A stretch of 64,000 nt of DNA. Origin: Caulochytrium protostelioides. Its lineage: Eukaryota; Chytridiomycota; Caulochytriomycetes; Caulochytriales; Caulochytriaceae. The translations under genes were made by a program, and so were the position numbers. Of this stretch, positions 28,379 to 38,904 are shown one piece after another (the first letter of the stretch is position 1; every line of letters begins with the position of its first letter). The notes below the pieces were generated by a model. That model searched no databases and was not told the origin of the DNA. It saw only the letters and a program-made list of their open reading frames with translations. The stretch is from positions 62,001 to 126,000 of the forward strand of contig ML014123.1 in the NCBI GenBank assembly GCA_003615045.1, given 5' to 3'.

Positions 28379-29755
28379 ATGATGTCGGATCCCACTGCGG
28401 GCAACGGCCCCGCGGCGGCCGAGGCCTTTGCCACGCCGGCTGCCGCAGCGCCCCACGCCCCGGAAGACCCCGCCGGCCACGACGCTGTCGCCGCCGCCGT
28501 CGCCCTGTCGCGGCCAGACTCCGCGACGGGCGACGGGCGCCTTAAACACCCGCGCAACGAGACCCCGACCTCGCTTCCCTCGCCGCCGCCGAAGCGCGCC
28601 GCCGCCGTCGTCGCGCCGACCGCCGACCACGCCGCACCCGCGACGCCCGCGCCGTCGGCGCCGCCGTCGGCCTCCGACGCGCATGCCGCCGATACCGTGC
28701 CTGCGCCCCTGGCCCCCGCCGCGACGGTCGTCACGCTCGACGCGGCTGCCTTGCGCACCGCCGCACACCCAGCCGATGCGCCGCTCGCATCGACCGCATC
28801 GGCCCCTGTGGCCGTGGCGAGCGAGCCGGCCGACACGACGGCCAAGTTGAAAGTCGAGGCCGCGGCCGGCGCCGCCGGCGATGACGCGTCCTTGGCGGCG
28901 GCCGACGCCGCCGGCGATGACGCGTCCTTGGCGGCGGCCGTCGCGGCCGCCGCCGCGCTGTCGGGCGGCATCGTGGACCCCACGCTCGCGCTCGGCCACA
29001 TTCCGGCGCCGCTGCCGACGATCCCGCCACCGCTCGCGTTCGACGCCGGGTCCGAGACCTACTCGCCGTCGGCGTCGACGCAGGCCGGCTCGCCCGATCC
29101 GGCGGCCAGCGACACCGCGTCCAGCGGCACGCCTGGCGGCAACCGCGCGCGCGTCCGTCTCCACCGGTGCTACTTCCCGGGCTGCGGCAAGACCTTCACG
29201 CGCCGCTTCAACCTGCAGAGCCACGAGCTCGTGCACTCCGAAACACGGCCCTTCTCGTGCAAGCAGTGCACCTTCTCGTTCCGCCGCAAGCACGACCTCG
29301 ACCGCCATACGCGCAGCCTGCACACGGCCGTTCGGTCCTTCATCTGCCCGAAGTGCCAGCACCCGTTCGCCCGCTCCGACGCGCTGCGCCGCCACCGCGA
29401 AGTCGAGGACCGCCGCGACCAGGAGCGCGCCGCGGGCAAGGGCCCGAACGGGACCTCCGCGCCTGCGGCCGTCTCGTCCGCGCCGGTGCCGGTTCCGCCG
29501 ACTGCCGCGCCAGCCGCCGCCCCGCCGACCGCACCCGCCGCCGTGGCAGCGCCGCCGCCGGCCCCGGAGGCAGAGTTGAGCAAGGATCCCGAAGCCATGG
29601 CCGCCGCGGCGGCCGCCGCGTTCAGCCGCGGCGTGCGGCTTCACGACGACGAGGTTCACAGCAGCCGCGTTCCGACGGCCACGGACGGCCCCGGGGGCGC
29701 CGAGGCGGCGCCCCGCACGCCGGTGCCGTTCGGCCCCGAGGGGTCGGATGCATAA
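28379..29755 (+). CDS. C2H2 zinc-finger transcription factor
   Basis: 458 aa from the ATG at 28379 (a second ATG follows immediately). Residues 1-260 are Ala/Pro/Asp-rich and disordered. They include a 12-residue unit encoded twice by a perfect tandem 36-bp repeat (28871-28942). Three fingers follow at about residues 263-345: finger 1 C-x4-C-x12-H-x3-H (CYFPGCGKTFTRRFNLQSHE), finger 2 C-x2-C-x12-H-x4-H, finger 3 C-x2-C-x12-H without a second histidine (HREVEDRRD). Linkers are SETRPF and AVRSF, close to the canonical type. The C-terminal 110 residues are again Ala/Pro-rich. DNA binding in the nucleus is expected; target genes cannot be inferred. The upstream leader is a dense pentanucleotide array. 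Confidence 0.85.
   Translation: MMSDPTAGNGPAAAEAFATPAAAAPHAPEDPAGHDAVAAAVALSRPDSATGDGRLKHPRNETPTSLPSPPPKRAAAVVAPTADHAAPATPAPSAPPSASDAHAADTVPAPLAPAATVVTLDAAALRTAAHPADAPLASTASAPVAVASEPADTTAKLKVEAAAGAAGDDASLAAADAAGDDASLAAAVAAAAALSGGIVDPTLALGHIPAPLPTIPPPLAFDAGSETYSPSASTQAGSPDPAASDTASSGTPGGNRARVRLHRCYFPGCGKTFTRRFNLQSHELVHSETRPFSCKQCTFSFRRKHDLDRHTRSLHTAVRSFICPKCQHPFARSDALRRHREVEDRRDQERAAGKGPNGTSAPAAVSSAPVPVPPTAAPAAAPPTAPAAVAAPPPAPEAELSKDPEAMAAAAAAAFSRGVRLHDDEVHSSRVPTATDGPGGAEAAPRTPVPFGPEGSDA
28871..28942 (+). repeat. Tandem 36-bp duplication inside the zinc-finger CDS
   Basis: Two 36-bp units (28871-28906, 28907-28942) differ only in the penultimate base and keep the reading frame, encoding AAGDDASLAAAD followed by AAGDDASLAAAV. 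Confidence 0.9.
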
Positions 29756-29895
29756 GCTTCACGCCGGGAGGGGGTGCCCTTCGCTTCCATGTATAAACAA
29801 CCCATGCGGCGTCCTGCGTGATGGTCAGCGTGCATCCACCACCGACCCGGAGTTCAGAAAGGATGACAGAGATGCGGGTTAGAAAGAAAAGAGGG

Positions 29896-30966
29896 TCATG
29901 GCTGTTTGGGTCGTTGCATCATGTACCGGTAGACGGCGCTGAAGTCGAGCGACGCGTACTCGGGATCGCGGACCACGTCGTCAAAGTAGTGCCGCGTGGG
30001 CTCGCCGAGGGGGAGCGGCATCCCGACCTGTGCGGCCGCTTCGCACGCGAGTCGCAGGTCTTTGGCCATCAGCTTCGCGCCAAACCCGCCCGTGTACCCG
30101 CGGCTCGCGGCACTCCCCGGCTGCACGCCGGGCACGGGATGATACATCTCCGTGACCCAGGACCGGCCGCTGCTCACGTTCATGATCCCCGCGAGGACCT
30201 GCGGCGTCAGCCCGTGGTTCAAGCCCAGCGCCGTGGCCTCGCTCACGGCGAGCATCGTGATGCCCAGCACGAGGTTGTTGCAGATCTTGGCGACCTGGCC
30301 GGCGCCGCGCGCGCCGCACGGCAGGATGCGCTGGCCCATGTGCGCGAGCACCGCCGCCGCCCGCGGCAGCACGCCGTCCGACGCCGCAGCGCCCACCATG
30401 AACGTCAGCGTGCCCGCCTGCGCGCCGCCCACGCCGCCCGAGACAGGCGCGTCGACCAGGTGCGCGCCGCGGTCCGCACAGAACGCGACGGCGGCCTGCA
30501 CGGCGGCGACGTCGATTGTCGAGCAGTCGAGCAGGAGCGTGTCGCGTCGCAGGGCGTCGCCCGCCGCGCGGAGGAGCGCGAGCAGCGCGGGGCCGTCCGG
30601 GAGCATGGTGACGACGACGTCGGCGGCCCCGAGTACGTCGGCGCTCGTGGCCGCCGCGCGCGCCGCCGGGTGCTGCGCCACGAACCGCTCGCGCGCCGCC
30701 GGCACCGTGTCATAGACGGTCAGCCGCGAGCCGCCGTCCGCGCACGTCTTGGCGTACAGGTTGGCGGCCATGTTGTAGCCCATGTTGCCGAGGCCGACGA
30801 AGCCGATCTCGCGTGGGACCGGTGCCGCGACGGGCGCGGTGGGCAGCTGCGTCGGCGTGTGGTGACGACGGCGCCATGACGTGGGCAGTCGACGGAGAGG
30901 CAGGAGCGCGGCGCGGGCAGCCCATGGCGGCGGCATCGGCCAAAGGCATGGGTAGACGCGAAGCAT
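29896..30966 (-). CDS. HIBADH: 3-hydroxyisobutyrate dehydrogenase, mitochondrial
   Basis: 356 aa from the ATG at 30966, chosen because it gives an Arg-rich, acid-free presequence of about 45 residues fit for mitochondrial import; the frame is open to 31092. The enzyme oxidises 3-hydroxyisobutyrate to methylmalonate semialdehyde with NAD+ in valine breakdown. The Rossmann motif is GFVGLGNMGYNMAANL (from about residue 55). The substrate loop is DAPVSGGVGGAQAGTL (about 172-187) and catalytic Lys227 sits in GAGQVAKICNN. The last part (KDLRLACEAAAQVGMPLPLG) also matches the family. Convergent with the zinc-finger gene, 140 bp apart. No defects. Confidence 0.95.
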   Translation of the reverse strand: MLRVYPCLWPMPPPWAARAALLPLRRLPTSWRRRHHTPTQLPTAPVAAPVPREIGFVGLGNMGYNMAANLYAKTCADGGSRLTVYDTVPAARERFVAQHPAARAAATSADVLGAADVVVTMLPDGPALLALLRAAGDALRRDTLLLDCSTIDVAAVQAAVAFCADRGAHLVDAPVSGGVGGAQAGTLTFMVGAAASDGVLPRAAAVLAHMGQRILPCGARGAGQVAKICNNLVLGITMLAVSEATALGLNHGLTPQVLAGIMNVSSGRSWVTEMYHPVPGVQPGSAASRGYTGGFGAKLMAKDLRLACEAAAQVGMPLPLGEPTRHYFDDVVRDPEYASLDFSAVYRYMMQRPKQP

Positions 30967-32746
30967 GCTAACGAGTGACGGCCGTGGAAGCCCGTGCAGT
31001 CCTCGGAGCAGATCGGGCGGTGACTCGACCGCCGAGGGATCGACGATGAAAGAGCAAGGGTGTCGACGTCGATGCTGACTCAGCATCTCCATTCATCGCA
31101 TTGCCTGCCTGTCGCTTGCATCCCCACTGAACGTGGATGATATAACAAATCCATGATAGCGAAATCAGCGAAGCGCTTCTGGTCTGGACAAGACTCCCGG
31201 TTCGTGTGGAGGACGACCCTCGTGGAACGAGGGAACCAACATGGAACCAACCCCACGTGCAGGAGCCGCCGGCCTGCACCCGTACGCCCCATCTCGATCG
31301 GTGATCTATCGGTCTGCCGCCCCTGGCAGTAGTGAGGACGCCGCCGACCGTGCACGATGGCGATGGCGATGGCTCAGGCGGCCGCGACTCTGCTGAGGCC
31401 CATGCGTTGCGCCGTGTTCATGCATGGCTTCATGTCCATGCATGGCTCCCTGTTGTCGCACGACCCGCATCGCTCGCGGCCTGGGCGGCCTTGTACGGAC
31501 GGGATGTCGCCGCGCCGTGCGGCAGGCGCGCACCAAGCCAAGCCGCGCCAGGATCGCCGCACCGTCCGCCCGGAAACACCATGTTTGCGGAGATGCTGCG
31601 ATCGGAGGCGGCACGCAGGTGTTCCCCGCAACGCGTGACCCACGGCGGAAGTCGCGTGACCGCTCCTGGTATGCCGCACGCCGCGTCGTCTAAGCCTCGT
31701 CCCTGCATCGTCCAGTCCGCGGGTCCCCGGCGCCACGGCCATCCCGAGATGGCTTCCCGGCGCCCCGACTGGACCTCGCGCGGCCGTCGTCGTCGTCGCA
31801 GGCGGAGCCGCGCCACGGGCATGAACCGTCCGAGTCTGCGTGGCCCGTTGCATGGTCCCATCAGGTCCCCATCGGAGACGGCCCCTCGCGGTGGCGCAGA
31901 TCCAGCAGCAACAATTGCGACGACCGCCACCATCACACGGCGTCTCCATAACGCTGACTGGGCAACCACGTCCACGACCTTAACCTAAGGCGAGAACCAC
32001 GGCTTCCGCTTCTACAGGTCGCCATTGGGCTTCCGCCGCATCGATCCATCGGGCCGGCTCGTCGTTGGCCCCGCGGTGGCCTGAAACAAAGACGCGGTGC
32101 GGCGGCTGGAGAGCGACGCGTGGAGCTGTCGCGCTGTGGAGCACTCAAGCGGTGGCGTTATCTGGCGGCGGAAGATCCCCAGTATGATCCGACAGGGGCG
32201 CGAGGGCGCGGAAGGGGCCAGAGCGAAGGAACGTGTCAAGATCGCACGCGGTGCGGCTGGCGCTGATGCGGCCCGACCGCCCCACGGCTCGATCGGCGAC
32301 CACCGGGCCAAGCAGCATCGGCTGGTGGCCGCCAATGAGCGATGGCTCCGTCGCGGTCGCCATGGCCGCCGTGGACGCTGCTGTCGCCGCTGCCGTCGCC
32401 GCCCCCGCCTCATCACAACAGGCCTCGGCGAAGAAAAATAAAAGGGCCATGATCAGCCCATTGATCCCCGACGTGGGGACTGCCGCCGCCGCCGCCGCTG
32501 CCGCTTGCAGGGGCGGTCGCCGTGTTTCAAGGCATCCAGCGAGATCAGATGAGCGGAGGAGGCAGGGGAAAATAAAGATGACATGAGGCGACGGTCACGG
32601 GCGACCTGACATGCGCAGACCGCGCGGCTCTCTCGTCCTTGCGCGCGCCGACGGCGCCGCCGCCGATGGCGCCGCCGTTGGCCCGTGGCCACGCGACGTC
32701 GCAACGGGCGATGGCGGCACAGGCGTCTGTGCCGCTGGCGCTCGTC

Positions 32747-32779
<33 letters not shown>

Positions 32780-35279
32780 ATGCCTGTGGCCTGATCATCA
32801 GAATGGTAGGCAAGGAACGACGGGGCATGAAGGTCGGCCTCAGCCTGCGCCGCATCAGGCCGGCTCTCGCCATATCACACCAGCATGCGACGGGTGGCCA
32901 AGGACCGCTTGATGGCCCGCTTAGTGTGACACCAGCGGTCTGGGGCGGCGGGGACGCACGCCGCTGCAGCTGCCGTCGACGCTTCGAGAAGACCGCTTCC
33001 ACATGGCCTTGGGCATCCGCCGCCGGCGCGAAATCAGGCCGCAGGCGCTGAGGCGAAGGGGCCGTCGCGGTCGGCCCTTGGCTTATGGCCCGTGGCAGGC
33101 CCAGGACCGCCACGCATACTTAAGCAGGGGATCCTCGCGCATGGCCGCGCGAATACGCAATCGGGATCGGTGTTGGTATCCCCGGGATCATGCTGCGTAC
33201 GCCCGTCGATCGAGAGGTGCGTGTCGTCCCTTCTGTTGCTACTTGGGTTGTGTTGGCGGAAGAAGCGATCAGCGCCCCAACCACATGCCCCCCTCCCGCC
33301 CAACCCCACGCCCCACCACGAACAGCAAACTCCGATTGCCCTAGTTTTTCTGCGCTGTGCCGATCGCCCACGGCCTCTCATTATTCGCTCACACGTGCGA
33401 GGTAAGTTCATTGTACTTTTTTTGCCAGACGGTGGCCGTACGCCACCAAATCAGCACCCGATGTGCGGCAGCATCTTGGGATTCGTTTCGATCGCACAAC
33501 CACAGCGAGCGAGGAGCACCCGGCAATCGCGGCGTTTCAGTGATGGCACAGCCGGATGGGCGCTTTCTCTCGCTTGAGCGTGGTGTGACCCTAGCAGCAC
33601 GCGGCGCCCTGGCCGCGATGGCCATCCCCGAGATGGCCGCACGTGCTGGGGCGGTCGACGGGGTCCGCGTAAGGGCGGAAAGCCCCTGGCATTCCGCCGT
33701 CCGCGGCTTCGCGCGCTCTGCGCTCTCACCCTGCCGCGCCGCCCATGAGACGCCACGACGGTTGCCTGCGCATCCGGCACACCGCCCGCAGCATGCTCTT
33801 CGATGCATCCCAGCGTCCTGTGGCTCGCCGGGGATCTGAACAACGCCGCTTGCCCATCCCGCTCGGCTCGCTCGTCGGCTGGCCAGGCTCGTCCTGGCCG
33901 GACTGGTGGCGCCCCGCTCTCCCGGCGCCGGGAGCCAAGGGGGCAGCCGCGGCATTTGGGCAGCAGCACAGGCGGTGCACATGTGCCTTTGTGCGTCGGC
34001 CGACCTGGTGTGCTTGGGGTCCCGGCGCGCGAGGAGTGGCGTGGGTGCCAGCGGCCTGCGCGAGTCCGTGTGCGGCCTTGCCGTGCGTGGGGCCTGACGA
34101 GCGGACGCTGCGGGGAGGAGGCTGCGGGTGCCCGCCCATGCAGGTCGGCAAGAGGCCCCCCTTTGGTCTTCCTTTCGCGATGGATGCCTAGCATGACTAA
34201 CTCAGATTTGATGCGCCTTTGATTTTATCTCTCTTTGTCGTTTTCGGCGGGCGTTCTCGTGCTTTAGCCTGGCCACTCGGGCCCCGCGTGCCGCCCATCC
34301 CAGCCTCGTGCTGACCGCGTTGCCCCAACCCCCCTCACTGCACCACCCGACCCCCCGGCGGCCTCGCTGATTTGATTATCACAGCGCCGACGCGGTGCTC
34401 GTGGTCCTTGGCGCGAAGCGAACCACACTGAGATACGTCTTTCGGCACGCCGTCGTTCTCGAAAAAAAAAAGGTGTTGCACTAGGATCCCGTCGGTTGCT
34501 CTAGGTTGACGACGACTGGGTGCATCACGCCGATATCGCCGCTTGGTACTGATTGGCCACCACCGAAGGCTCGCGATTCGGTTCCGCTTTGTGCACCGTT
34601 GTCTCGGCGTCCAACATCAGATACCCCTTCCGGTCGTTCCAACACACGATAGAATCCCACTTCTTGCTTCCAGCACACCGGTGACACTCGGACCTTTTGT
34701 GTTGGCTGGGCACCCGTCCCCCGACGCAGGACTTGACTGAACGAGACGACACGACACGGCGACTAGGTCGGCAGCGACATCGCTCGCGCCCGTCCTAGAG
34801 CTTCCGATATCACGTAAAGACGACGACCGACCTGCATCGCTGGTTCGGTGGTCGTGATCGTCTAGTCGGCGTGTGACGCGACCCGCCGGCGGAACCTTTT
34901 CCCAGCGATCGCGAACGCGCCAGGGTCCACGCGGTCCCCGGCCCGCTTGGGTGCGTGCGTGGCTTGCAGCGCGCTTCCCGACCCGCTCTGCCCTGTGTTG
35001 GGTCCTCGGACCCCGACGCCCCCACCCTCCGGGTTCTCTCGGGCCCCGCGGCGCTCCCGTCCCCTTCGCACGTCCCCGCCTGCCCGACCGACGGCCCGCA
35101 CCGCGCGCCGATCCCCGTGTGGTCCCTGGCGATCCTGGAGATCCCTGGAGGTCCCTGAAAACTCCGGGTCGCCTGCCCTCCGGCCGTCGTTCCTGTGCTT
35201 CCGATCCCGCAGCGCCGTCGCGTCGCAGGGGTCACCTCGCACGGCTCGGCCTCCCCCCACCCGTTGTTGCACGTCCGCC
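30967..35279. other. Long intergenic region (about 4.3 kb)
   Basis: Between the divergent HIBADH and ceramide synthase genes. All open frames have repetitive or Arg/Ala/Pro-biased translations on both strands, as expected for non-coding GC-rich DNA. GCC runs occur at about 32481-32505 and 32748-32780. AATAAA-type motifs occur at about 32435 and 32571. No RNA gene or mobile-element protein was recognised; a short or intron-rich gene could have been missed. Confidence 0.5.
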
Positions 35280-36491
35280 ATGGCTTCGACCGCCGGATTC
35301 CCGCCGGTGTTCCGGCATGTGAGCGGGCTCACGATCGACATGGCCGGCTGGCTCAAGTCGGCACCCAACCCGCGGCTCGACCTGCCGTACGACATGATCA
35401 CGCTGCTCGGCTCGGTCGTCTGCTGGGCCGCCGTCCACTTCCTCTTCTCGCGACTCGTCTCGCGGCCACTGTGCCGCTACCTCATCAAGAAAAACTACTT
35501 TGCTGCCGAGGGCGCTGCCGCCAAGCCTGCGCCTAAGCTCAAGCCCGTCGCCAAGACGGCCGCCGAGGCGACCGAGTCTGCGGCGTTGCTGAGGCGGCGC
35601 TCGCCGAGCGAGATGGCCAGTGCCGTCGTCAACGAAGAGGCCTCTGGAGACGCCCGCCGCCGGTCGGCGCGTGCCGTGTCCTCGTCAACGACCCCCACGA
35701 CCTCGACGAAGCCGCTGAAGCCCCCGAAGGTGGCGGTGACCACGCGGGGAGATGCCGCGCCGGTCGCGGCATCGACGTCGCAGCTCAGCCCCATACCCCA
35801 CGCCGTCGCCGTGGACCGCAAGTTCCGCGTGAGTCTGTGGAAGTTCTTTGCGTTCGGGCTCAGCCTGTCGATCGGACTGTACCTTCTCGCCACCGAAGAC
35901 TGGTTCCTCCGCCCGTCGACGTACTTCCACGGCTGGCCCAACATGCCCATGAGCCAGGGCATCAAGCTGTACTACAAGATTGCGTTCGGCAACTACTTGT
36001 ACGCCGCGCTCACCATGTGGTTCGAGCCCAAACAGAAGGATTTCAGCGTCATGCTGGCCCACCACTGCATCACGCTCTTCCTCATCTACCACAGCTATGT
36101 GCATGGGATGCACCGCGTCGGTGCCGCCATCTTGCTCGTGCACGAAGTCTCGGACCCGTGGATGGAGATCGCCAAGTGCTGCCTCTACACCGGCTTCACC
36201 AAGGCCGCGGACGCGCTGTTCGCGACCTTTGCGGCCTCCTTCATTATCTCGCGCACCATCGTCTTCCCGCTCGGCGTCGTGTTGCCGCTGTGGTGGACGG
36301 CCGTCGACGCAAAGGGCGTCCGCGTGCCCAACGGCCGCAGCGATCTCTTCAACACCCTCTACGTCGGCCTCTGGATCCTCCAAGCCTTCCACGTCTACTG
36401 GTCGATGCTGATCGTGGACGTCGCCGCCAAGGCCCTCCGCACCGGCAACGTCAACGGCGACAACCGCGACTCAGACTCGGACGAGCTGTAG
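35280..36491 (+). CDS. LAG1: Ceramide synthase (LAG1/LAC1 family, TLC domain)
   Basis: 403 aa from the ATG at 35280; the frame is open upstream but that part is Pro/Arg-rich leader. The enzyme acylates sphingoid bases with fatty acyl-CoA in the ER membrane to make (dihydro)ceramide. A first transmembrane helix lies at about residues 38-58. A low-complexity Lys/Ala/Ser/Thr insert (about 75-175) precedes the TLC domain, which starts at about 180 (FRVSLWKFFAFGLSLSIGL). The Lag motif is intact: YYKIAFGNYLY, then catalytic His261-His262 in LAHHCITLFLIY and SDPWMEIAKCC. The tail DSDSDEL is acidic with Ser, like the casein-kinase-2 sites at the ends of yeast and mammalian ceramide synthases. The long insert is the only unusual feature. 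Confidence 0.95.
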   Translation: MASTAGFPPVFRHVSGLTIDMAGWLKSAPNPRLDLPYDMITLLGSVVCWAAVHFLFSRLVSRPLCRYLIKKNYFAAEGAAAKPAPKLKPVAKTAAEATESAALLRRRSPSEMASAVVNEEASGDARRRSARAVSSSTTPTTSTKPLKPPKVAVTTRGDAAPVAASTSQLSPIPHAVAVDRKFRVSLWKFFAFGLSLSIGLYLLATEDWFLRPSTYFHGWPNMPMSQGIKLYYKIAFGNYLYAALTMWFEPKQKDFSVMLAHHCITLFLIYHSYVHGMHRVGAAILLVHEVSDPWMEIAKCCLYTGFTKAADALFATFAASFIISRTIVFPLGVVLPLWWTAVDAKGVRVPNGRSDLFNTLYVGLWILQAFHVYWSMLIVDVAAKALRTGNVNGDNRDSDSDEL

Positions 36492-37492
36492 ATACGACGG
36501 CGCTGCTCATGCGAGCGCGTGCTAGGTGGACCGTCTCGCTGCGCCTCCCTGCGGTCGTAGACCGGTCTTTCAAAGCCATCCCGCCGTTGTTCTTGCCGCT
36601 TCATACGTCCTGATCGTCTTTTCATCATCTTGTCGAGTGATCCGCGTGCCCCTTTCCTAGTCCGCCGAGGAAGAACCCCCATGCGCCCTTTCTGTATAGA
36701 ACCTTTCTTGCTCCTCCCCTCGTGGCCGGCCCTTTTTCGTCTCCTTATGTCCTGGTTCTGCATTCTCTTCGATCTATCAATGCGTAAAACATGGTTGCTT
36801 CGCGCTGATGCACCTGGTGGATGAATTTCGATGGGTACAACGGCATATCGGCGTACAATGACATATCCGTCACTCGGATCATGGATGCCGGTGTCGATAT
36901 CGGTTTCTAAAGCAGCTGAGACGACGACGATCACCTGATAGCTGAGATGGATCGTCAAGCAAGGATCAAGAATGGTTACGTCTCCTGCCCCCCACCGCCT
37001 CCCCAGAGCGGGGTTACAAATCGACGGATCGCCGCGGCCCCCTGCCCGCACGGCCAGCCGCCCTCGCGGTGCGCCCCACTCCGCCCTCGCCGGCCCAGTC
37101 CTTCGCGCATAGCGGGTACGGCGATGGCCGAGGCTGGCGGCACCGACGGCTGACGACGGATCGGCGCGCACGTGGTAGTCAAAAAAAAGACGTCGGACTT
37201 GCACGATCGGCGTGGCTTGGACAACCGCGTCGCTTGGTGCTCATCGTCGGCTCGATCATGCTGGCAGCACCATGATTGAACGATACGATGAACGATGATC
37301 CGGTCGTTTCGACCACCCCGTATCGAACCGTCTCGTCCATATGCCGCGCCTCTTCCGCCGCTCCTCTCTCGATCCATCGATTCTCTCCCGAGTCACCGAC
37401 CCTCACCCATCCTTGCCTGGCCCCGCTCATTCGTGCTCGGCCCCACCAGCCCTTCTGGCTCGGCGCGCCGCGGCCCGCAGTCGGCGTCGACG
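36492..37492. other. Intergenic region
   Basis: About 1 kb between ceramide synthase and B9D2, both on the plus strand. It should hold the 3' end of the first gene and the promoter of the second. No feature recognised. Confidence 0.5.
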
Positions 37493-38111
37493 ATGGCCGA
37501 AGTGCACGTGGTCGGGGCGATCTGCGGCGCCAAGGGCTGGCCCGGCTCCGCCAACCTGTTCTGCCGCTTCGAGATCGTGGCCGGCGACCACTGGAAACTC
37601 ATCGAGGGCGCTGCATCCGGACAGACGCAGACCGATGACCCGGCCGACGGCGAGCACTGCGTGTGGAACCATCCGCTCGACCTGCACTATGTCACCAACG
37701 CGGTCTCGGGCTGGCCCCGCTTCCGCTGCGAGGTGTACCACGTGGACCGCACGACCGGCAAGCACGAGCTGGGTAAGCGTGCCGTGGCGAGACGACCCGA
37801 TGCTGGCATGCACCTGGAGCGGCTCACTCATCCCCCTCTTTCTGCGGATCGATCTGACTGTAGACGGCTACGGCTTTGTTTTTATGCCCACCGCGCCGGG
37901 CACGTATACCCTGGACTGTGTCACGTGGGCGCTGCAGACGCCGTCGATGATGGACCGCCTGTGGACGTGGCTCTCGGGCCTCCAGCCGCAGCTGCGCACC
38001 CTGGACACCGTCTCCTCGCCGAACGATCGCTACTGCTTGAACACGACGAGTCGGGGCCATGTCATTCTCGAAGTCACCGTCGTGCTGCGCCACTTCGAGC
38101 GATATGCCTAA
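37493..38111 (+). CDS. B9D2: B9 domain-containing protein 2, ciliary transition zone (two exons)
   Basis: Exons 37493-37772 and 37864-38111 join in phase 1 (G|GTAAGC ... CTGACTGTAG|AC) to give 175 aa, the same length as human B9D2. B9D2 forms the B9 complex with B9D1 and MKS1 at the base of cilia and flagella, where it helps gate entry of membrane and soluble proteins. The single B9 (C2-like) domain covers the protein: MAEVHVVGAICGAKGWPG at the start, then GQTQTDDP, WNHPLDLHYVTNAVSGWPRF, and across the splice GYGFVFMPTAPGTYTLDC. It ends with LEVTVVLRHFERYA. The 91-bp intron has CTGAC next to its acceptor. Without splicing each half would look like a chance open frame. Confidence 0.93.
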
Positions 38112-38904
38112 GCCATACGACCGCCAGCGCCAGCGCGCGCGCCCCTCGGCACCAGCACGCGTTGTCTGGTTCGGCCGCCGCCGGGGGCAGACGCCGCGTC
38201 CGCCTCGACTCCGCCCGCTCGACCGCGCTTCTTCCTTTTCCTGGAAGCGCCGGCGGGGAGGGTGCCTCCGAGCCGCGCCGACGACCGCCGCCGGGCTTCC
38301 AGCACGCGCCACGACGTTCCATCAGCATCGACGCGGGTGGCCGCATGCGCGGGCAGCGGCGCGCGTCGCTCGGCGTGGGTCCGTCGTCCGGACCGATCGC
38401 GTGTGCGGCGCGACGGACGCGGGCGTGGAAGGAACGCGGCCGAAGCCTGCAGGACCCGCGCCCGTCGGCGGTGCCGAGGGGCCAATGCCGAGGCGCCCTT
38501 GCGCGGTCGACGGCGTCGCGCCAGCTCGACCGCGTGTGGCCGTGACGCCGATGGCGGCGTCGCCACCGCGGTCCCGGCGCGTCGTCGGCGTCCGGCGTGA
38601 GGCAACGCGGTCGCCGCGGTCGCCGCCGCCGCCGCCGCCGCCGCTCATGCCGGGACGGGCAGGGACTTGGGAAGCATGCGGCCGCAGCAGCCGCAGCAGC
38701 CGCTCGGGCGCACCCACGCCTCCGCGAAGCCGCAGCGCTCTCTCTCGCGCTCCATGAGAGCCGCAGCACACGGCCGCGGAAGGGTCTACGGCACCGCCTC
38801 CTCCGGCGCGTATAAAACGTCTCGTCCCGGCACGCCGCCGATGCCGCCGGGACCGCGACCCCCTGAGGCGTCGAGGAGACGCATGCCAGGACGCGCGTTC
38901 TAGC
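38112..38904. other. Intergenic region with Hsp110 promoter
   Basis: GC-rich, with open frames of Arg-rich composition on both strands that are not credible genes. Carries the TATA box at 38811-38817. Confidence 0.55.
38811..38817 (+). promoter_or_regulatory. TATA box upstream of the Hsp110 gene
   Basis: TATAAAA in a GC-rich context, 94 bp upstream of the ATG at 38905. That spacing fits a start site about 30 bp downstream and a short leader. A strong TATA box is usual for stress-inducible chaperone genes. Confidence 0.6.

Noticed and set aside
28172-29659. Minus-strand open frame of 495 codons opposite the zinc-finger gene
   Set aside because: Gly/Arg-rich mirror of the zinc-finger coding sequence.
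33389-34222. Overlapping open frames on both strands in the 31-35 kb gap
   Set aside because: Cys/Arg/Pro/Ala-biased translations in several frames at once indicate GC-rich non-coding DNA.
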